Part shown: positions 1 through 8,490 of the stretch, piece after piece | How the letters are laid out: every line of letters begins with the position of its first letter | Position numbering within the stretch: the first letter of the stretch is position 1 | Origin: 62-47 sp049647485 | GTDB taxonomy: Bacteria > Pseudomonadota > Alphaproteobacteria > Rhizobiales > Xanthobacteraceae | Assembly (NCBI GenBank): GCA_049647485.1 | Contig: JBARXT010000029.1 | Coordinates: forward strand, 1 to 14,479 | Direction of reading: 5' to 3' | Length of the DNA stretch: 14,479 nucleotides | Made by a program: the position numbers and the translations under genes | The notes under the pieces: generated by a model | Told to the model about the DNA's origin: nothing | Seen by the model: only the letters and a program-made list of their open reading frames with translations | Databases searched by the model: none

Positions 1-370
1 GGTCAAGGCGCCGATCTACAATCTCGCCACCCGCGAGGACCACATCGCACCTGCCGAGTCGGTGCTGTTCGGATCCAAGTTCTTCGGCGGACCGGTGAAG
101 TACGTGCTGTCGGGTTCGGGCCACATCGCCGGCGTGGTCAATCCGCCGTCGGGCGGCAAGTATCAATACTGGACCAACGACAACATCGAGGCCGGCTCGG
201 TCGCCGACTGGATGAAGGACGCGGTGGAGCACAAGGGCTCTTGGTGGCCGGACTGGCGCGAGTGGCTGGCCGGTCAGGACCCCGAGGAAGTGGCCGCGAG
301 GCCGGTCGGCAGCGATGCCCGCCCGCCGATCGAGGATGCTCCCGGCAGCTACGTGCGGGTGCGGGCCTGA
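1..370 (+). CDS. phaC: Class I poly(3-hydroxyalkanoate) synthase, C-terminal fragment
   Basis: This is the 3' end of a gene that begins outside the window; the open frame starts at base 2 and 122 residues are visible before TGA at 368-370. PHA synthase polymerises 3-hydroxyacyl-CoA into storage polyester on cytoplasmic granules. Two parts of the catalytic triad are visible: the Asp of REDHIAP (residue 13 of the fragment) and the His of SGHIAGVVNPP (residue 41). The catalytic Cys would lie upstream. The Trp-rich tail (WWPDWREWL) is typical of class I enzymes of alphaproteobacteria. A GTG at 62 could look like a start, but the homologous sequence clearly runs on upstream of it, so it is internal. 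Recognition is from family motifs. The symbol phaC is safe, but which paralogue is not known. Confidence 0.93.
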   Translation, partial: VKAPIYNLATREDHIAPAESVLFGSKFFGGPVKYVLSGSGHIAGVVNPPSGGKYQYWTNDNIEAGSVADWMKDAVEHKGSWWPDWREWLAGQDPEEVAARPVGSDARPPIEDAPGSYVRVRA

Positions 371-499
371 GTCGCGTTGTCCGAGGTCACAGCGAGTTCG
401 GCATCACGAGCGGAGCACGGCTGCCCCATGTCCGGCCTGATGTCGCGCACCGCTCCGCATTGGCGACTTGACCACAACCGTTTAAGAATGAGCGACCGG

Positions 500-522
500 A
501 TGCCTGACTCGGGTTCGGGCAT
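500..522 (+). terminator. Possible hairpin downstream of phaC
   Basis: Bases 500-507 can pair with 515-522 (8 bp including one G-U pair) around a 7-nt loop. A weak ATTTG follows, with no real T-run. It lies in the 182-bp gap between phaC and the MAPEG gene and could end the phaC transcript. The lack of a U-tract makes this uncertain. I see nothing else definite in that gap. Confidence 0.25.
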
Positions 523-552
523 TTGACGTGACACCATAAAAGGAAACCTTCG

Positions 553-951
553 ATGACGCGGGAACTGTTCTGGCTGACGCTCACGGTCATTCTCACCGGT
601 TTGATGTGGGTGCCTTACGTGCTCAATCGCTGTCAGGTCCGCGGCCTCGGCGGCGCGATGGCCAATCCGTCCCGCAACGACAAGCCGCAGGCCGAGTGGG
701 CCAACCGGCTGATGTTCGCGCACGACAACGCCGTCGAGAATCTGATCATCTTCGCGCCGCTGGTGCTGATCCTCAACGCCGCCGACTATTCGACGAAATG
801 GACGGTGCTCGCCTGCGCGGTCTATTTCTGGTCGCGCGTCGCGCACCTGATCGTCTACACGCTTGGCATTCCGGTCTTCCGCACCCTCGCCTTCAGCGTC
901 GGCTTCGTCGCGCAGGCGGTGCTGGCATGGTCGATCTTCATGGCAACGTGA
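553..951 (+). CDS. MAPEG family membrane protein
   Basis: A 132-residue integral membrane protein with about four hydrophobic segments (roughly residues 4-24, 58-76, 78-100 and 108-130). The membrane-associated eicosanoid/glutathione-metabolism (MAPEG) superfamily is recognised by the pattern of a short hydrophilic loop holding NPSRND and the RLMFAHDNAVENL helix, in which the Asn-x-x-Glu of AVENL resembles the family's conserved loop-helix motif. The ATG at 553 is preceded by AAAAGGAAA about 8-15 bases upstream, a good ribosome binding site. Bacterial members of this type are mostly uncharacterised, so no substrate can be named. It stands alone on the plus strand, converging with argC across a palindromic repeat. 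Confidence 0.85.
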   Translation: MTRELFWLTLTVILTGLMWVPYVLNRCQVRGLGGAMANPSRNDKPQAEWANRLMFAHDNAVENLIIFAPLVLILNAADYSTKWTVLACAVYFWSRVAHLIVYTLGIPVFRTLAFSVGFVAQAVLAWSIFMAT

Positions 952-1000
952 GGGCTCGCTTCAGGCACTCCATAAAACCAGGCGCCTTGTCGTTGCCGTT

Positions 1001-1076
1001 CGTCATTGCCGGGCTCGACCCGGCAATCCATCGTTTTTCAAAAAGACGGATGCGCGGATCAAGTCCGCGCATGACA
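1001..1076. repeat. Dispersed double-hairpin palindromic repeat
   Basis: Two perfect hairpins lie side by side: 1006-1026 (8-bp stem, 5-nt loop) and 1050-1072 (9-bp stem, 5-nt loop). The outer ends CGTCAT and ATGACA are nearly inverted copies of each other. The consensus (CGTCATTGCCGGG..., GCGCGGATCAAGTCCGCGC) is one I recognise as common intergenic sequence in Bradyrhizobium-type genomes. Copy number in this genome cannot be checked here. It sits between convergent genes (MAPEG stop at 951, argC stop at 1105), so its transcript could fold in either direction and may act as a bidirectional terminator or 3'-end stabiliser. Confidence 0.8.
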
Positions 1077-1104
1077 TCTCGTTACTTTGCCAAAGCAGAG
1101 AATT

Positions 1105-2103
1105 CTAGCGCAGCCCCGTGCTGTCCGCGAAGCCCAGCATAAGCCGCATGTTCTGCACCGCGGCGCCGGATGCGCCCTTGCCGAGATTGTCGAGCCGCGC
1201 CACCAGCACCGCCTGCCGCAGCGCCTCGTTGGCGAACACGTAGAGTTCGAGCTTGTTGCTCTCGTTCAACGCTTCCGGCTCGATGCGCCCGCCCTTCGCG
1301 GCGGAATTGTCGAGCGGCATCACCTTGACGTAGTTGCTGCCCGCATAGCGTTTCTCCAGCGCGGCATGCAGATCCGCGCCGCTCGGCTTGCCCGGCAGCG
1401 TGTCGAGATGCAGCGGCACTGACACCAGCATGCCCTGCCGGAAGTTGCCGACCGACGGCACGAAGATCGGCCGCCGCGTCAGGTTCGAATAACGCTGCGT
1501 CTCCGGCAGATGCTTGTGCTGCAAGCCGAGGCCGTAGAGTTCGAACGCCGGCGCGGAGCCGTTCTCGAAACTCTCGATCATCGACTTGCCGCCGCCGGAA
1601 TAGCCACTCACCGCATTGATGGTAACGGGATAGTCGGCGGGCAACAGCCCGGCATCGACCAGCGGCCGCAGCAGCGCGATGCCGCCGGTGGGGTAACAAC
1701 CCGGATTGGCGACCTTGCGCGCATGGCGAATCTTGTCGGCCTGATCCGGCGCGAGTTCGGGAAAACCGTAGGTCCAGTCAGGTGCGACGCGAAACGCCGT
1801 CGAGGCATCGAGCACCTTCGGCGCATCGCTGCCGATGGTATCGATCAGCGCGACGGTTTCCTTGGCTGCATCGTCCGGTAGACAGAGGATGACGAGATCG
1901 ACCTCGGCCACCAGCGCCTGCTTGGCGGCGGGGTCCTTGCGCTTGTCGGGATCGATGCTGCGCACGGCGATATCGCCGTGTTGATCGAGCCGCTCGCGGA
2001 TGCCGAGCCCGGTGGTTCCCGACGCACCGTCCACGAACACCGTGGGCTTGGCGGCGGCCTGCGGCGCCTTGCCCTGCATCTGGCTGGTCTCGGACATGGT
2101 CAT
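1105..2103 (-). CDS. argC: N-acetyl-gamma-glutamyl-phosphate reductase (short/type 2 form)
   Basis: The enzyme reduces N-acetylglutamyl-5-phosphate to the semialdehyde with NADPH, the third step of arginine synthesis, in the cytoplasm. The 332-residue product shows the nucleotide-binding GASGTTG (residues 27-33), the catalytic Cys in NPGCYPTG (Cys136) and the conserved HKHLPE (196-201). Short, type 2 enzymes run about 310-320 residues; the extra N-terminal residues are low-complexity. I chose ATG at 2103 because AAGGAG (2115-2110) lies 6 bases upstream. An in-frame TTG at 2118 overlaps that site and the preceding stop, so it is unlikely. The upstream paiB-like gene ends at 2115, inside this ribosome binding site, which implies cotranscription and probable translational coupling. 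Confidence 0.93.
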   Translation of the reverse strand: MTMSETSQMQGKAPQAAAKPTVFVDGASGTTGLGIRERLDQHGDIAVRSIDPDKRKDPAAKQALVAEVDLVILCLPDDAAKETVALIDTIGSDAPKVLDASTAFRVAPDWTYGFPELAPDQADKIRHARKVANPGCYPTGGIALLRPLVDAGLLPADYPVTINAVSGYSGGGKSMIESFENGSAPAFELYGLGLQHKHLPETQRYSNLTRRPIFVPSVGNFRQGMLVSVPLHLDTLPGKPSGADLHAALEKRYAGSNYVKVMPLDNSAAKGGRIEPEALNESNKLELYVFANEALRQAVLVARLDNLGKGASGAAVQNMRLMLGFADSTGLR

Positions 2104-2109
2104 CGTTCG

Positions 2110-2115
2110 CTCCTT
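2110..2115 (-). promoter_or_regulatory. argC ribosome binding site overlapping the upstream stop codon
   Basis: AAGGAG reads on the minus strand at 2115-2110, 6 bases before ATG 2103. The TGA of the paiB-like gene occupies 2117-2115 and shares base 2115. Ribosomes ending the first gene stop directly on the argC initiation site. This decides the argC start. Confidence 0.8.
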
Positions 2116-2783
2116 CAATCCGCGGCGCCGCTATTCGCAACGTGCGTGTTGTAGTCCAGTTGCGGCCGCAGCGCGACCATCCGTTCGGCAAGCGTTTGCG
2201 CGCTCGTATCGGGTCGCGACGCCAGCACGTTGGCGATGGCAACGTGATCGGCATCCGACTTATGTTGATTCAGTTTGAAGCTGCCGTGAATGTCGTCCAC
2301 CGTCATCACCAGCCCGACGATGCCGTTCTGCATCGCCTTCAAACGTCCCGCCGTCATCTTGGCCGAGGTCCATGGCCGCTTCGGCGCCAGCCGGGTCTCG
2401 AACTTCTCGCTCAGCCGATCGAGATGCCCCGGCAGATCCTGCGCCGGCATCACCTTCACCGGACCCGACAGATGCACCGCCTGATAAAGCCACGTCGGCA
2501 CCTGATCCGGCGACACGTACCAGTCCGCCGAGACATAGGCATCCGCGCCGGCCACCGCCATCAGCCAATGGCTTTTGTTGTCGGCAAGTCCGATCAGCGG
2601 ATTGTTCCGCGCGAGATGAAACGACACATGCGGCGTGCCGTCGCCGGCGTAGTCGATGCAGAACGGCACCGGCGACGCCATCGGGGCGCGACCGTCATAG
2701 GCGCAGGCCAGCCCGAAGCCACGCGCCTCGGCAAACGCGAAACTCGTGGCACGATCGGTCTTGAATGAGAGAGGCGTATGCAT
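2115..2783 (-). CDS. PaiB-family FMN-binding split-barrel protein
   Basis: A 222-residue protein of the PaiB family, named after a Bacillus subtilis negative regulator of sporulation and protease genes, with a flavin-reductase-like split barrel. Visible family landmarks are the N-terminal MHTPLSF (family usually MY-P--F), PHVSFHLARNNP (residues 51-62), the SADWYVSPDQVPTWLYQAVHLSG block (85-107) and a C-terminal segment with FKLNQHKSDAD. The start at 2783 matches the family N-terminus and has GGAG about 10 bases upstream. An in-frame extension to 2879 adds 32 residues without family similarity. Most homologues are described as transcriptional regulators, but no DNA-binding domain is evident, and an FMN-dependent enzymatic role is equally possible. 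It is the first gene of a pair with argC. Confidence 0.85.
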   Translation of the reverse strand: MHTPLSFKTDRATSFAFAEARGFGLACAYDGRAPMASPVPFCIDYAGDGTPHVSFHLARNNPLIGLADNKSHWLMAVAGADAYVSADWYVSPDQVPTWLYQAVHLSGPVKVMPAQDLPGHLDRLSEKFETRLAPKRPWTSAKMTAGRLKAMQNGIVGLVMTVDDIHGSFKLNQHKSDADHVAIANVLASRPDTSAQTLAERMVALRPQLDYNTHVANSGAAD

Positions 2784-2846
2784 CGAAGGCTCCGTGGGCT
2801 TGAAGAAGCCACCGAAACCGGATCGCGCGAATTGTAAGGGAGAGAT

Positions 2847-2868
2847 GCCGCGGATCGGGTCCGGCGGC
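2847..2868 (-). terminator. Hairpin with pyrimidine tract in the paiB-argC leader (possible attenuator)
   Basis: On the minus strand 2868-2860 pairs with 2854-2847 (8 bp with one bulged C) around loop CCCGA. It is followed by the pyrimidine-rich ATCTCTCCCTT. It lies between the small ORF ending at 2881 and the paiB-like start at 2783. The tract is not a clean U-run, so termination is uncertain. Confidence 0.35.
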
Positions 2869-2880
2869 AGAGGCGACAAC

Positions 2881-2958
2881 TTAAACGCAGACGTCCGCCC
2901 ATACCGCGACGATACGGCGGCGGGCTCGGGCGTTGGCGCTGGTGATGACGTCGATCAT
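2881..2958 (-). CDS. Possible leaderless 25-residue leader peptide with Arg cluster
   Basis: ATG at 2958-2956 opens a 25-codon frame ending TAA at 2883-2881; the peptide begins MIDVITSANARARRRIV and ends WADVCV. Its A is the eighth base after a TATCAC -10 element, exactly where transcription would begin, so it would be translated as a leaderless mRNA. Residues 11-15 are RARRR, four arginines in five codons, and the downstream operon contains argC. This arrangement resembles amino-acid leader peptides such as the leaderless trpL of Sinorhizobium. High-GC DNA makes chance Arg codons common and the ORF is very short, so this is a hypothesis. Confidence 0.3.
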   Translation of the reverse strand: MIDVITSANARARRRIVAVWADVCV

Positions 2959-2965
2959 GGGCGCC

Positions 2966-2994
2966 GTGATAAGACCGCGCCCGTCAAACGTCAA
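2966..2994 (-). promoter_or_regulatory. Predicted sigma-70 promoter for paiB-like gene and argC
   Basis: On the minus strand TTGACG (2994-2989) is followed after exactly 17 bases by TATCAC (2971-2966), a good match to housekeeping consensus. It lies just downstream of the hydrolase stop codon at 3011 and about 180 bases before the paiB-like start, giving a leader long enough for regulation. Predicted start is close to 2958. Confidence 0.5.
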
Positions 2995-3010
2995 GATAGT
3001 TGCGGCCGCT

Positions 3011-3997
3011 CTATAGCGACGGATTCCACGCGATCGGCACCACCCGATAGCCCGCACCGTCCTTCTCGACGTTGCCGGCGCCGGGGAACGGATAGTGATA
3101 GCCCTGCACCTGCAGGCGCTCGGCCACCAGCATGTCGTAGACCTTGCGGCGGGTGACTTCGGCGACGTCCGGTATCTGGTCGAAGTTGACATGCCAGCCG
3201 GGATTGCGCGCGAACAGGTCCGGCATGTTGGTGACGTCGGACTGGATGAAGACCTTGCCGTTGCCCGACGACAGCACGAAGGAGGTGTGGCCCGGCGTGT
3301 GGCCGATGGTCTCGACTGCAAGCAATCCGGGCGCAACGTCCTTGCCCCATTCGTACGGCGTCACCTTGCGGCCCAGCGCGTCGAAGACGCGGCGGTTGTC
3401 CTTGAACACCGCCTGCATCCGGCCGGCCGGCGCGCGACTCATTTCGCCGTCATCCATGAAGTATTTCCACTCCGTGGCCGGCACCAGAATCTCGGCATTG
3501 GGGAACGCCGGCCTGTTGTCGGCCGTCAGCAGTCCGCCGACATGGTCGCCGTGGAGATGCGAGATCACCACCGCATCGACCTTGCCGGGATCAATTCCGG
3601 CCGCGGCGCTGTTGACGCCGAATTGTCCCGTCGCACCCTTGGTCCGGGCATAAGCGGCCTCGCCGCTGCCGGTATCGACGACCACGGTCTTGCCACCGGT
3701 GTCGAGCACCAGCGGCCCGAACGGAATGGTGATCTGGTCCTTTGGCCGGAAGGATTTCTCCAGCGCGGCGTTGACCTCGTCTCTGCCCGCATTGCTGACG
3801 AACTTGTCCGGCAGCGGGAACGTCGCCGCGCCGTCGGACACGACCGTCACCAGAATGTCGCCGACCTTGTAACGATAGAAGCTCGGGACCTGACGGGTGG
3901 CCGCAGCGGCCTGCGCAAAACTGAGTTCCGGCTTGAGCAGTGGTACGGCAGCCGTCACGGCCGCGCCCACGAGCGCCTGTCGTCGCGACAATTCCAT
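3011..3997 (-). CDS. Tat-exported metallo-beta-lactamase-fold hydrolase
   Basis: A 328-residue MBL-fold protein. The N-terminus has a twin-arginine signal (SRRQALVGAA, residues 4-13, a hydrophobic stretch, then a likely cut near AQA at 28-30), so it should be folded with its metal and exported to the periplasm. The full two-metal site is present: HLHGDH (147-152), the His of GHTPGH (237), Asp254 in QSD, and His301 in GYHYP. ATG at 3997 is chosen because GGGAG lies 8 bases upstream and it puts the Arg pair at residues 5-6; an ATG at 4021 lacks such a site. Family members include lactonases and other esterases, and the substrate is not predictable. It has its own promoter region on the left flank of the inverted-repeat tract, and a separate promoter follows it. 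Confidence 0.9.
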   Translation of the reverse strand: MELSRRQALVGAAVTAAVPLLKPELSFAQAAAATRQVPSFYRYKVGDILVTVVSDGAATFPLPDKFVSNAGRDEVNAALEKSFRPKDQITIPFGPLVLDTGGKTVVVDTGSGEAAYARTKGATGQFGVNSAAAGIDPGKVDAVVISHLHGDHVGGLLTADNRPAFPNAEILVPATEWKYFMDDGEMSRAPAGRMQAVFKDNRRVFDALGRKVTPYEWGKDVAPGLLAVETIGHTPGHTSFVLSSGNGKVFIQSDVTNMPDLFARNPGWHVNFDQIPDVAEVTRRKVYDMLVAERLQVQGYHYPFPGAGNVEKDGAGYRVVPIAWNPSL

Positions 3998-4038
3998 GTG
4001 GTTTTCTCCCGGTGAGGACATCGATCAATGCGGGTTGC

Positions 4039-4118
4039 TCGAGTGTGGTGGTTCAAAAATTCGCTTCATTTTCTCAGCGGGTCCTTCAAGCGAATTTCTG
4101 AACCTAAACCACACTTGA
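4039..4118. repeat. Long imperfect inverted repeat 1
   Basis: Bases 4043-4066 pair with 4088-4114: GTGTGGT, GGTTCA and AAATTCGCTT match their inverted copies, with one 3-base bulge and one mismatch. A further four pairs including a G-U extend it to 4039-4118. The loop is about 21 bases. It lies within the 5' flank of the hydrolase gene, about 40 bases before its start. The shape suggests a MITE-like or palindromic dispersed element, which the sequence alone cannot prove. Confidence 0.7.
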
Positions 4119-4133
4119 ATCATTTGGCTGCTA

Positions 4134-4201
4134 GTGTCCTTTCGAATCCGAAGTTCGCTAGGGGGAGCTGTAAAATGCGGCGAACTTCGAATTCGGGACA
4201 C
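4134..4201. repeat. Long imperfect inverted repeat 2
   Basis: GTGTCC (4134-4139) and CGAAGTTCGC (4149-4158) are mirrored as GCGAACTTCG (4180-4189) and GGACAC (4196-4201). The middle of each arm holds related CGAAT-type sequence with small length differences, and the loop is 21 bases. It is separated from inverted repeat 1 by only 15 bases. It is probably another dispersed palindromic element. Confidence 0.7.
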
Positions 4202-4322
4202 AAGCGAGACCCGTCAGCTTGCCACGATGCTAACAACAGCCACGTCGTTTGCGTAGTCACGACGCTGCGAGCCCACAGGCGTTTCAACCGTCGCCGTTGT
4301 GATTATTCCCCGCCACGGCCGG

Positions 4323-4853
4323 CTAGAACATGCGCCAGATCCATTCGATCAGCCGCGACACCACGTCGCCGAACAGCAGCAGCACCGCCGACCAGACGAA
4401 CGCCGACACGAAGTTGGCGATCTGAAACCGCCAGTATGGCATCTCGAAAATGCCGGCGGCCAACGGCACCGACGCACGCAGCGGGCCGAAGAAGCGACCG
4501 ATGAAGATGCCCGGCACACCCCAGTTTTTTACGAATGCCGCGCCGCGCGGCAGCAGGTCAGGATAGCGCGACAGCGGCCAGACCGTGGCGACGCGGTCCT
4601 TGAAGGTGAAGCCGATCCAGTAGGACAACCAGTCGCCCAGCGCCGCGCCGATGGCGCCCGCCACCCAGACCGGCCAGAAATCGATGCCGCCCGGCCCCAG
4701 CATCGCGCCGATCGCCACCAGCACGCCCCAAGCCGGCACCAGCAGCGAAATGAAGGCCAGCGATTCCCCGAATGCCAGCACCAGCACCAGCGGCGCGGCC
4801 CAGGCCTGATGGAGACGCACGAAGGCGACCAGATCGTGCGCGTAGCCTTCCAT
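4323..4853 (-). CDS. DedA family (SNARE-associated/VTT) membrane protein
   Basis: A 176-residue inner-membrane protein of the DedA/VTT family, members of which are linked to undecaprenyl-phosphate or phospholipid translocation and envelope homeostasis. Key features are the acidic residue in the first long helix (AFGESLAF, Glu30), a re-entrant-like GALGDWLSYWIG-type stretch (about 69-81), and the signature GRFFGPLRASVPLAAG (119-134) with the conserved Arg120 and Arg126. The start at 4853 has GAAAGGCGG just upstream and gives a normal length; in-frame ATGs further out (to 4985) would add an unrelated polar tail. It diverges from the small membrane protein gene at 5016 across 162 bases that must hold both promoters. 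Confidence 0.9.
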   Translation of the reverse strand: MEGYAHDLVAFVRLHQAWAAPLVLVLAFGESLAFISLLVPAWGVLVAIGAMLGPGGIDFWPVWVAGAIGAALGDWLSYWIGFTFKDRVATVWPLSRYPDLLPRGAAFVKNWGVPGIFIGRFFGPLRASVPLAAGIFEMPYWRFQIANFVSAFVWSAVLLLFGDVVSRLIEWIWRMF

Positions 4854-5015
4854 CAAACCGCCTTTCGTGGTGGCGTGCGAAAAGCCCACCATCCGGTTGA
4901 ACCTTTTTACAGTTGCGCACGTCGAAGGCTGGGTATGTCTGTACCTGCTCCGAACTGCCGGCCTTGTCCGATTCCGGCCCTCCAAACCTATATCTGAAAT
5001 CGAAGGATGAATTGA

Positions 5016-5384
5016 ATGATTGCGTCAGTGATGATGTGCGCGAGCGCCGTGCTACTGTTGATCGGAATGCTGGCCGGCGTCGTCATGGGCATGCAGCAGG
5101 ATTTCACGTTGGCGCCCGCTCACGCCCACCTCAACCTGGTCGGCGGCGTGCTGCTGTTCATGTTCGGCCTGTATTACCGACTGGTGCCCGCTGCCGGCCG
5201 TCTCACCATGGCCAGGGTGCAGGGTTCGTTGCACGTCGCCGGCGCCGTGCTGTTTCCGGCCGGCATCGCGCTGGTCACGCTGAAGGGCCACAGCTACGTC
5301 GCAGCCCCCATAGTCGGCTCGCTGATCGTGGTCGTGGCGACAGCACTGTTCGTCACCATCGTGTTCCGGACCTCGCAAATCTGA
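5016..5384 (+). CDS. Small four-helix membrane protein with haem-copper-oxidase-like His motif
   Basis: A 122-residue hydrophobic protein with about four membrane helices (roughly 4-26, 38-58, 70-88, 96-117). The segment APAHAHLNLVGG followed by GLYYRLVP (residues 34-58) resembles a haem-ligand helix of subunit I in haem-copper oxidases and nitric oxide reductases (H-x-H-x-N then a tyrosine-rich helix end). The protein is only a quarter of that subunit's length, so it is not an oxidase by itself. His36, His38 and His73 could bind haem or a metal, but this is inference. AAGGA lies 8 bases before ATG 5016. It is followed by parE with a 144-base gap to the assigned parE start. I do not know its function. 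Confidence 0.75.
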   Translation: MIASVMMCASAVLLLIGMLAGVVMGMQQDFTLAPAHAHLNLVGGVLLFMFGLYYRLVPAAGRLTMARVQGSLHVAGAVLFPAGIALVTLKGHSYVAAPIVGSLIVVVATALFVTIVFRTSQI

Positions 5385-5528
5385 AGGCCTTGCGCCAGTG
5401 CATCCTGGCCCCGCGCCCTTGCAATCTTGCGGAGCGGTCACAATTGCGACCCCAACCATGGCATAGTCAGGGCCGGTGATTCGCAGCCTCCATGCGAAGA
5501 TTTTGCTTCAATAACGACGAACAAGACA

Positions 5529-7562
<2,034 letters not shown>

Positions 7563-7644
7563 GGTCCTGCCCGGCACCTTTCCGTGGCCTCGCCGGCACG
7601 CAATGTCCGGCGAAGTCGCAACAACAAAAACGGAGGCACCGCCG

Positions 7645-8415
7645 ATGACCCCTCGCCTGTTCGATCTCTCCGGCAAGGTCGCGGTGGTGACCGGCGGCAA
7701 TGGCGGCATCGGCCTCGGCATGGCGCGCGGTTTCGCCGCGTGCGGCGCGACCGTGATGGTCGTAGGCCGCAACGCGGAGAAATCCCGCGCGGCGGTCAAG
7801 GCAATCGAGGGCGACGGCGGCAAGGCGCTGGCGCTTGAGGCTGACGTCACCGACGCGGCGGCGGTCTCCACGCTGGCGCGTCGAGTTCAGCGCGAACTTG
7901 GCGCCGCTGAAATTCTCGTCAACAACGCCGGCATCAACATCCGCAAGCCGCCGGATCAAATTTCCCTCGACGAATGGAAACAGGTGATCGACACCAACCT
8001 GACCAGCGCGTTCGTCTGCTCGCAGGCGTTTCATTCGGCGATGAAGGCCAAGGGCGGCGGCAAGATCATCAACATCGGCTCGATGCTGTCGATCTTCGGC
8101 GCCAGCTTCGCGCCCGCTTATGCCGCGAGCAAAGGCGGCATCGTGCAGTTCACGCGTTCCTGCGCGGTGGCATGGGCGCCCGATAACATTCAGGTCAACG
8201 CCATCCTTCCCGGCTGGATCGACACCGAACTGACGCAGCGCGCGCGGATCGACGTCGCGGGCTTGCACGACAAGGTGCTGGCGCGGACGCCCGCCGGGCG
8301 CTGGGGCGCGCCGGACGACTTCGCGGGCATCGCCGCGTTCCTCGGCTCCAGCGCATCCGACTTCGTCACCGGCACCGCCATCCCGGTCGATGGCGGCTAC
8401 TCGATCGCGGGCTGA
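7645..8415 (+). CDS. SDR family oxidoreductase (KduD/gluconate dehydrogenase-like)
   Basis: A 256-residue classical short-chain dehydrogenase. It has the cofactor motif TGGNGGIG (16-23), NNAG (93-96), and the catalytic tetrad Asn118, Ser146, Tyr159 and Lys163 (YAASK). The C-terminal GRWGAPDDFAGIAAFLGSSASDFVTG and VDGGYS are typical of the 2-dehydro-3-deoxy-gluconate 5-dehydrogenase (KduD), gluconate dehydrogenase and FabG-like branch. The closest look is to KduD, but SDR substrate prediction is unreliable. ATG 7645 is chosen because GGAGG (7632-7636) lies 8 bases upstream; ATG 7603 would add 14 residues with no site. It follows parE by 82 bases on the same strand and converges with the fasciclin gene. 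Confidence 0.9.
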   Translation: MTPRLFDLSGKVAVVTGGNGGIGLGMARGFAACGATVMVVGRNAEKSRAAVKAIEGDGGKALALEADVTDAAAVSTLARRVQRELGAAEILVNNAGINIRKPPDQISLDEWKQVIDTNLTSAFVCSQAFHSAMKAKGGGKIINIGSMLSIFGASFAPAYAASKGGIVQFTRSCAVAWAPDNIQVNAILPGWIDTELTQRARIDVAGLHDKVLARTPAGRWGAPDDFAGIAAFLGSSASDFVTGTAIPVDGGYSIAG

Positions 8416-8443
8416 CTCTTCTCGCACATCCTGAAAAGGAAAA

Positions 8444-8476
8444 TGCCGACCGCAGCTCCGGGAGATGCGACCGGCA
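8444..8476. terminator. Possible terminator hairpin between convergent genes
   Basis: TGCCG...CGCA (8444-8454) pairs with 8466-8476 (nine pairs with a 2-base internal mismatch) around an 11-nt loop. It lies between the SDR stop (8415) and the fasciclin stop (8491). No T-run follows on either side, so termination is a guess from position. Confidence 0.35.
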
Positions 8477-8490
8477 GGATTGCTGCGCCG

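Larger units (their letters stand above)
4022..4322. other. Intergenic region with two long inverted repeats
   Basis: No gene is supported between the hydrolase start (3997) and the DedA stop (4323). The stretch is less GC-rich than its neighbours and contains two separate imperfect palindromes (4039-4118 and 4134-4201), listed individually. The remaining 4202-4322 shows no clear terminator for the DedA gene and no convincing ORF. Confidence 0.7.

Noticed and set aside
349..846. Minus-strand frames opposite the phaC-MAPEG spacer and MAPEG gene, considered as a gene or relic
   Set aside because: No family motif or ribosome site, and most of the length lies opposite the MAPEG gene.
3095..4015. 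Plus-strand open frame of 306 codons opposite the MBL hydrolase
   Set aside because: The complementary strand carries a complete metal-binding motif set and a Tat signal, and this frame has neither motifs nor a ribosome site.
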